Positions 43,469-45,040 of a stretch of DNA of 45,040 nt are shown one piece after another. Within the stretch, counting starts at the first letter, position 1. The number at the start of each line of letters is the position of its first letter. The notes below the pieces were generated by a model that did no database searches, had not been told where the DNA came from, and worked only from the letters and a program-made list of their open reading frames with translations. A program made the translations under genes and the position numbers. The DNA comes from Ruminococcus sp. (GTDB lineage Bacteria; Bacillota; Clostridia; Oscillospirales; Ruminococcaceae), in NCBI GenBank assembly GCA_015066865.1, contig SVNQ01000011.1:1-45040 (forward strand), written 5' to 3'.

Positions 43469-43826
43469 CTTCCACTTCAACAAGTGCTGCCTTGGGCAGA
43501 TCCTTGACTGCAACGCAGCTTCTTGCAGGCTTTTCGGTGATGTACTGACCATATACCTCGTTGAATGCTGCGAAATCCGCAATATCAGCAAGGAAACATG
43601 TGGTCTTGACAATCTTGTCCATGGATGTACCGGCTGCTGCCAGAACAGCCTTGAGATTCTCCATAACCTGTGTGGTCTGTCCCTTGATGTCAGCTGCTTC
43701 AATATTTCCGGTTGCAGGAACAATTGCGATCTGACCGGAGGAATACACCATACCATTCACAACGACTGCCTGAGAATACGGGCCGATCGCTGCGGGTGCA
43801 TTTTCTGTATAGATTCTTTCTGCCAT
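43449..43826 (-). CDS. ridA: RidA-family enamine/imine deaminase
   Basis: A 125-residue YjgF/YER057c/UK114 protein that hydrolyses reactive 2-aminoacrylate and 2-aminocrotonate made by PLP enzymes. It has [20 protein letters not shown] and the arginine-containing active-site stretch [12 protein letters not shown] near the C-terminus. AAGGAG precedes the start, 12 bases after ilvA. That neighbour produces its substrates. Confidence 0.96.
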   Translation of the reverse strand: MAERIYTENAPAAIGPYSQAVVVNGMVYSSGQIAIVPATGNIEAADIKGQTTQVMENLKAVLAAAGTSMDKIVKTTCFLADIADFAAFNEVYGQYITEKPARSCVAVKDLPKAALVEVEVIATVD

Positions 43827-43838
43827 AATAAACACTCC

Positions 43839-45035
43839 TTAACCTACGATTTTAAAGCCTGCATCCGTCAGAGCCTTACGGATCTGCTGGATATGCTCGC
43901 GATTTCTGGTTTCCATGACGATACGCAGCAGGCAGTCGGTAATATCGCTGTCCTCGCTTGCACGTTCATGGTGGATGGAAATGACATTGCCGCCCATATC
44001 TGCAAGAATGGATGCAACGCCCTTGAGCTGACCGGGCTTATCCTCAAGCTGAATGGTCATCGTATCGGATCTGCCGGACTTGAGCAGACCTCTCTTGATG
44101 ACTCTGGAGAGGATGGTAACGTCGATATTACCACCGGATACCAGACATACAACATTCTTGCCCTCGATGGGGAGCTTATCGAACATGACAGCAGCCACAG
44201 CTACCGCACCTGCGCCCTCTGCAATCAGCTTATGCTGCTCAATGAGTGCAAGAATTGCCGAAGAAACCTCGTCATCCGTTACCGTAACAATCTGATCAAC
44301 ATACTGGCGGCACAACTCAAATGTGTTCACGCCGGGTTCCTTTACCTTGATGCCGTCAGCAATTGTACCGACCTTATCCAGACATATGATCTCATCCTGC
44401 TCCAGTGACTGCACCATGGAAGGCGCACCGCTTGCCTGTACACCGTACACCTTGATATTGGGATTGAGGTGCTTGAGGGCAAATGCAACGCCGGAAATCA
44501 GTCCGCCGCCGCCAACCGGTACAACTACCGCATCAAGCTGAGGCAGCTGATCAATGATCTCCAAACCAATGGAACCCTGTCCAGCAATGACATATTCATC
44601 GTCAAACGGGTGGATCATCGTGTAGCCCTTCTCATCACGCAGGGAAAGAGCCTTCTGGTAGGCGTCATCATAAACACCCGGAACAAGACAAATCTCTGCT
44701 CCATAGCTTCTGGTTGCCTCCACCTTGGAGATGGGAGCGCCGTCGGGCAGGCAGATGGTTGCCTTGATGCCGTTCTTCTGTGCTGCAAGTGCAACGCCCT
44801 GTGCATGGTTGCCTGCGGAACATGCAACAACACCCTTCTTCTTTTCCTCATCACTGAGCTGGGAAATCTTGTAGTACGCACCTCTTACCTTAAAAGAACC
44901 GGTGATCTGCAGATTCTCGGTTTTGAGGTAGACATTGGCATTCGGGCAGATCTTGGGTGCATGGATCATGTCCGTCTGTCGGATGACATTTTTTAACACA
45001 TAGCTTGCATGGTAGATTTTATCAAGCGTCAGCAT
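43839..45035 (-). CDS. ilvA: Threonine ammonia-lyase (threonine dehydratase)
   Basis: A 398-residue PLP enzyme that deaminates threonine to 2-oxobutanoate. The PLP lysine is Lys49 in GSFKVRGA, the phosphate loop is PVGGGGLISG, and SAGNHAQGVALAA is conserved. A single C-terminal ACT-like domain starts near residue 325 (QLEDKPGQLKGVASILADMGGNV). The size fits the shorter TdcB/IlvA form. The start ATG is only five bases from the right edge, so its binding site is not visible, but the N-terminus MLTLDKIYHASYVLK matches the family start. Confidence 0.95.
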   Translation of the reverse strand: MLTLDKIYHASYVLKNVIRQTDMIHAPKICPNANVYLKTENLQITGSFKVRGAYYKISQLSDEEKKKGVVACSAGNHAQGVALAAQKNGIKATICLPDGAPISKVEATRSYGAEICLVPGVYDDAYQKALSLRDEKGYTMIHPFDDEYVIAGQGSIGLEIIDQLPQLDAVVVPVGGGGLISGVAFALKHLNPNIKVYGVQASGAPSMVQSLEQDEIICLDKVGTIADGIKVKEPGVNTFELCRQYVDQIVTVTDDEVSSAILALIEQHKLIAEGAGAVAVAAVMFDKLPIEGKNVVCLVSGGNIDVTILSRVIKRGLLKSGRSDTMTIQLEDKPGQLKGVASILADMGGNVISIHHERASEDSDITDCLLRIVMETRNREHIQQIRKALTDAGFKIVG

Positions 45036-45040
45036 AGTAT

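Noticed and set aside
1..45040. CRISPR arrays, tRNA or rRNA genes, insertion sequences, prophage or defence islands
   Set aside because: No regularly spaced repeats, cloverleaf-type genes, transposase-like frames, or phage or restriction genes were seen on either strand. The Imm26-like gene alone does not make a defence island.

Overview
The window reads as a chromosomal housekeeping segment of a low-to-moderate GC Firmicute, most likely a class Clostridia gut-type anaerobe of the Ruminococcus/Oscillospiraceae kind. This rests on several features: a Gram-positive PolC replicase, the conserved order pyrH-frr-uppS-cdsA-dxr-rseP-ispG-polC, short HisG paired with HisZ, L-box and FMN riboswitches, a GGGtGRT/NifU-like gene pair, strong AGGAGG ribosome binding sites and SigA-type promoters with 17-base spacers. 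The genus is inferred from overall character, not from a marker gene. There are no rRNA or tRNA genes, insertion sequences, phage genes or CRISPR arrays.

Layout, 1-13 kb. The left edge carries the end of an SDR oxidoreductase gene and a VOC-fold protein gene (+). Facing them (-) are a GGGtGRT protein with a NifU-like Fe-S scaffold protein, then an SF0329-like protein behind queA. A lysine riboswitch with promoter and terminator controls asd-dapA-dapB (+), the diaminopimelate/lysine branch. Converging on it is a complete riboflavin operon (-): FMN riboswitch, ribD-ribE-ribBA, a small membrane protein, ribH and a HAD phosphatase. The HAD enzyme is a good candidate for the otherwise missing dephosphorylation step.

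12-23.5 kb is regulatory and miscellaneous: an AraC regulator (-), a divergent OmpR-type two-component system (+) with tandem repeats at its promoter, a methyltransferase (-), an S11 DD-carboxypeptidase homologue whose three catalytic motifs are all altered (-), a metallophosphoesterase with changed metal ligands (+), and a lepA / zinc-ribbon membrane protein / hemW / GNAT operon (-).

23.5-31.8 kb is a histidine operon (-), transcribed hisZ-hisG-hisD-hisC-hisB-hisH-cupin-Imm26-like-hisA-hisF-hisI. HisE and a histidinol-phosphatase are not in it, and two unrelated small genes sit in its middle. 31.9-42.7 kb is the essential cluster pyrH-frr-uppS-cdsA-dxr-rseP-ispG-polC (-), joining UMP kinase, ribosome recycling, isoprenoid/undecaprenol and phospholipid synthesis, site-2 protease and replication. 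The right end has a DUF6512-like membrane protein (+) and ilvA-ridA (-), a deaminase with the enzyme that clears its reactive enamine product.

Most of the window is ordinary core metabolism. The most interesting items are the degenerate carboxypeptidase, the GGGtGRT/NifU-like pair, the unassigned members of the riboflavin operon, the cupin and Imm26-like insertion in the his operon, and several candidate operators.
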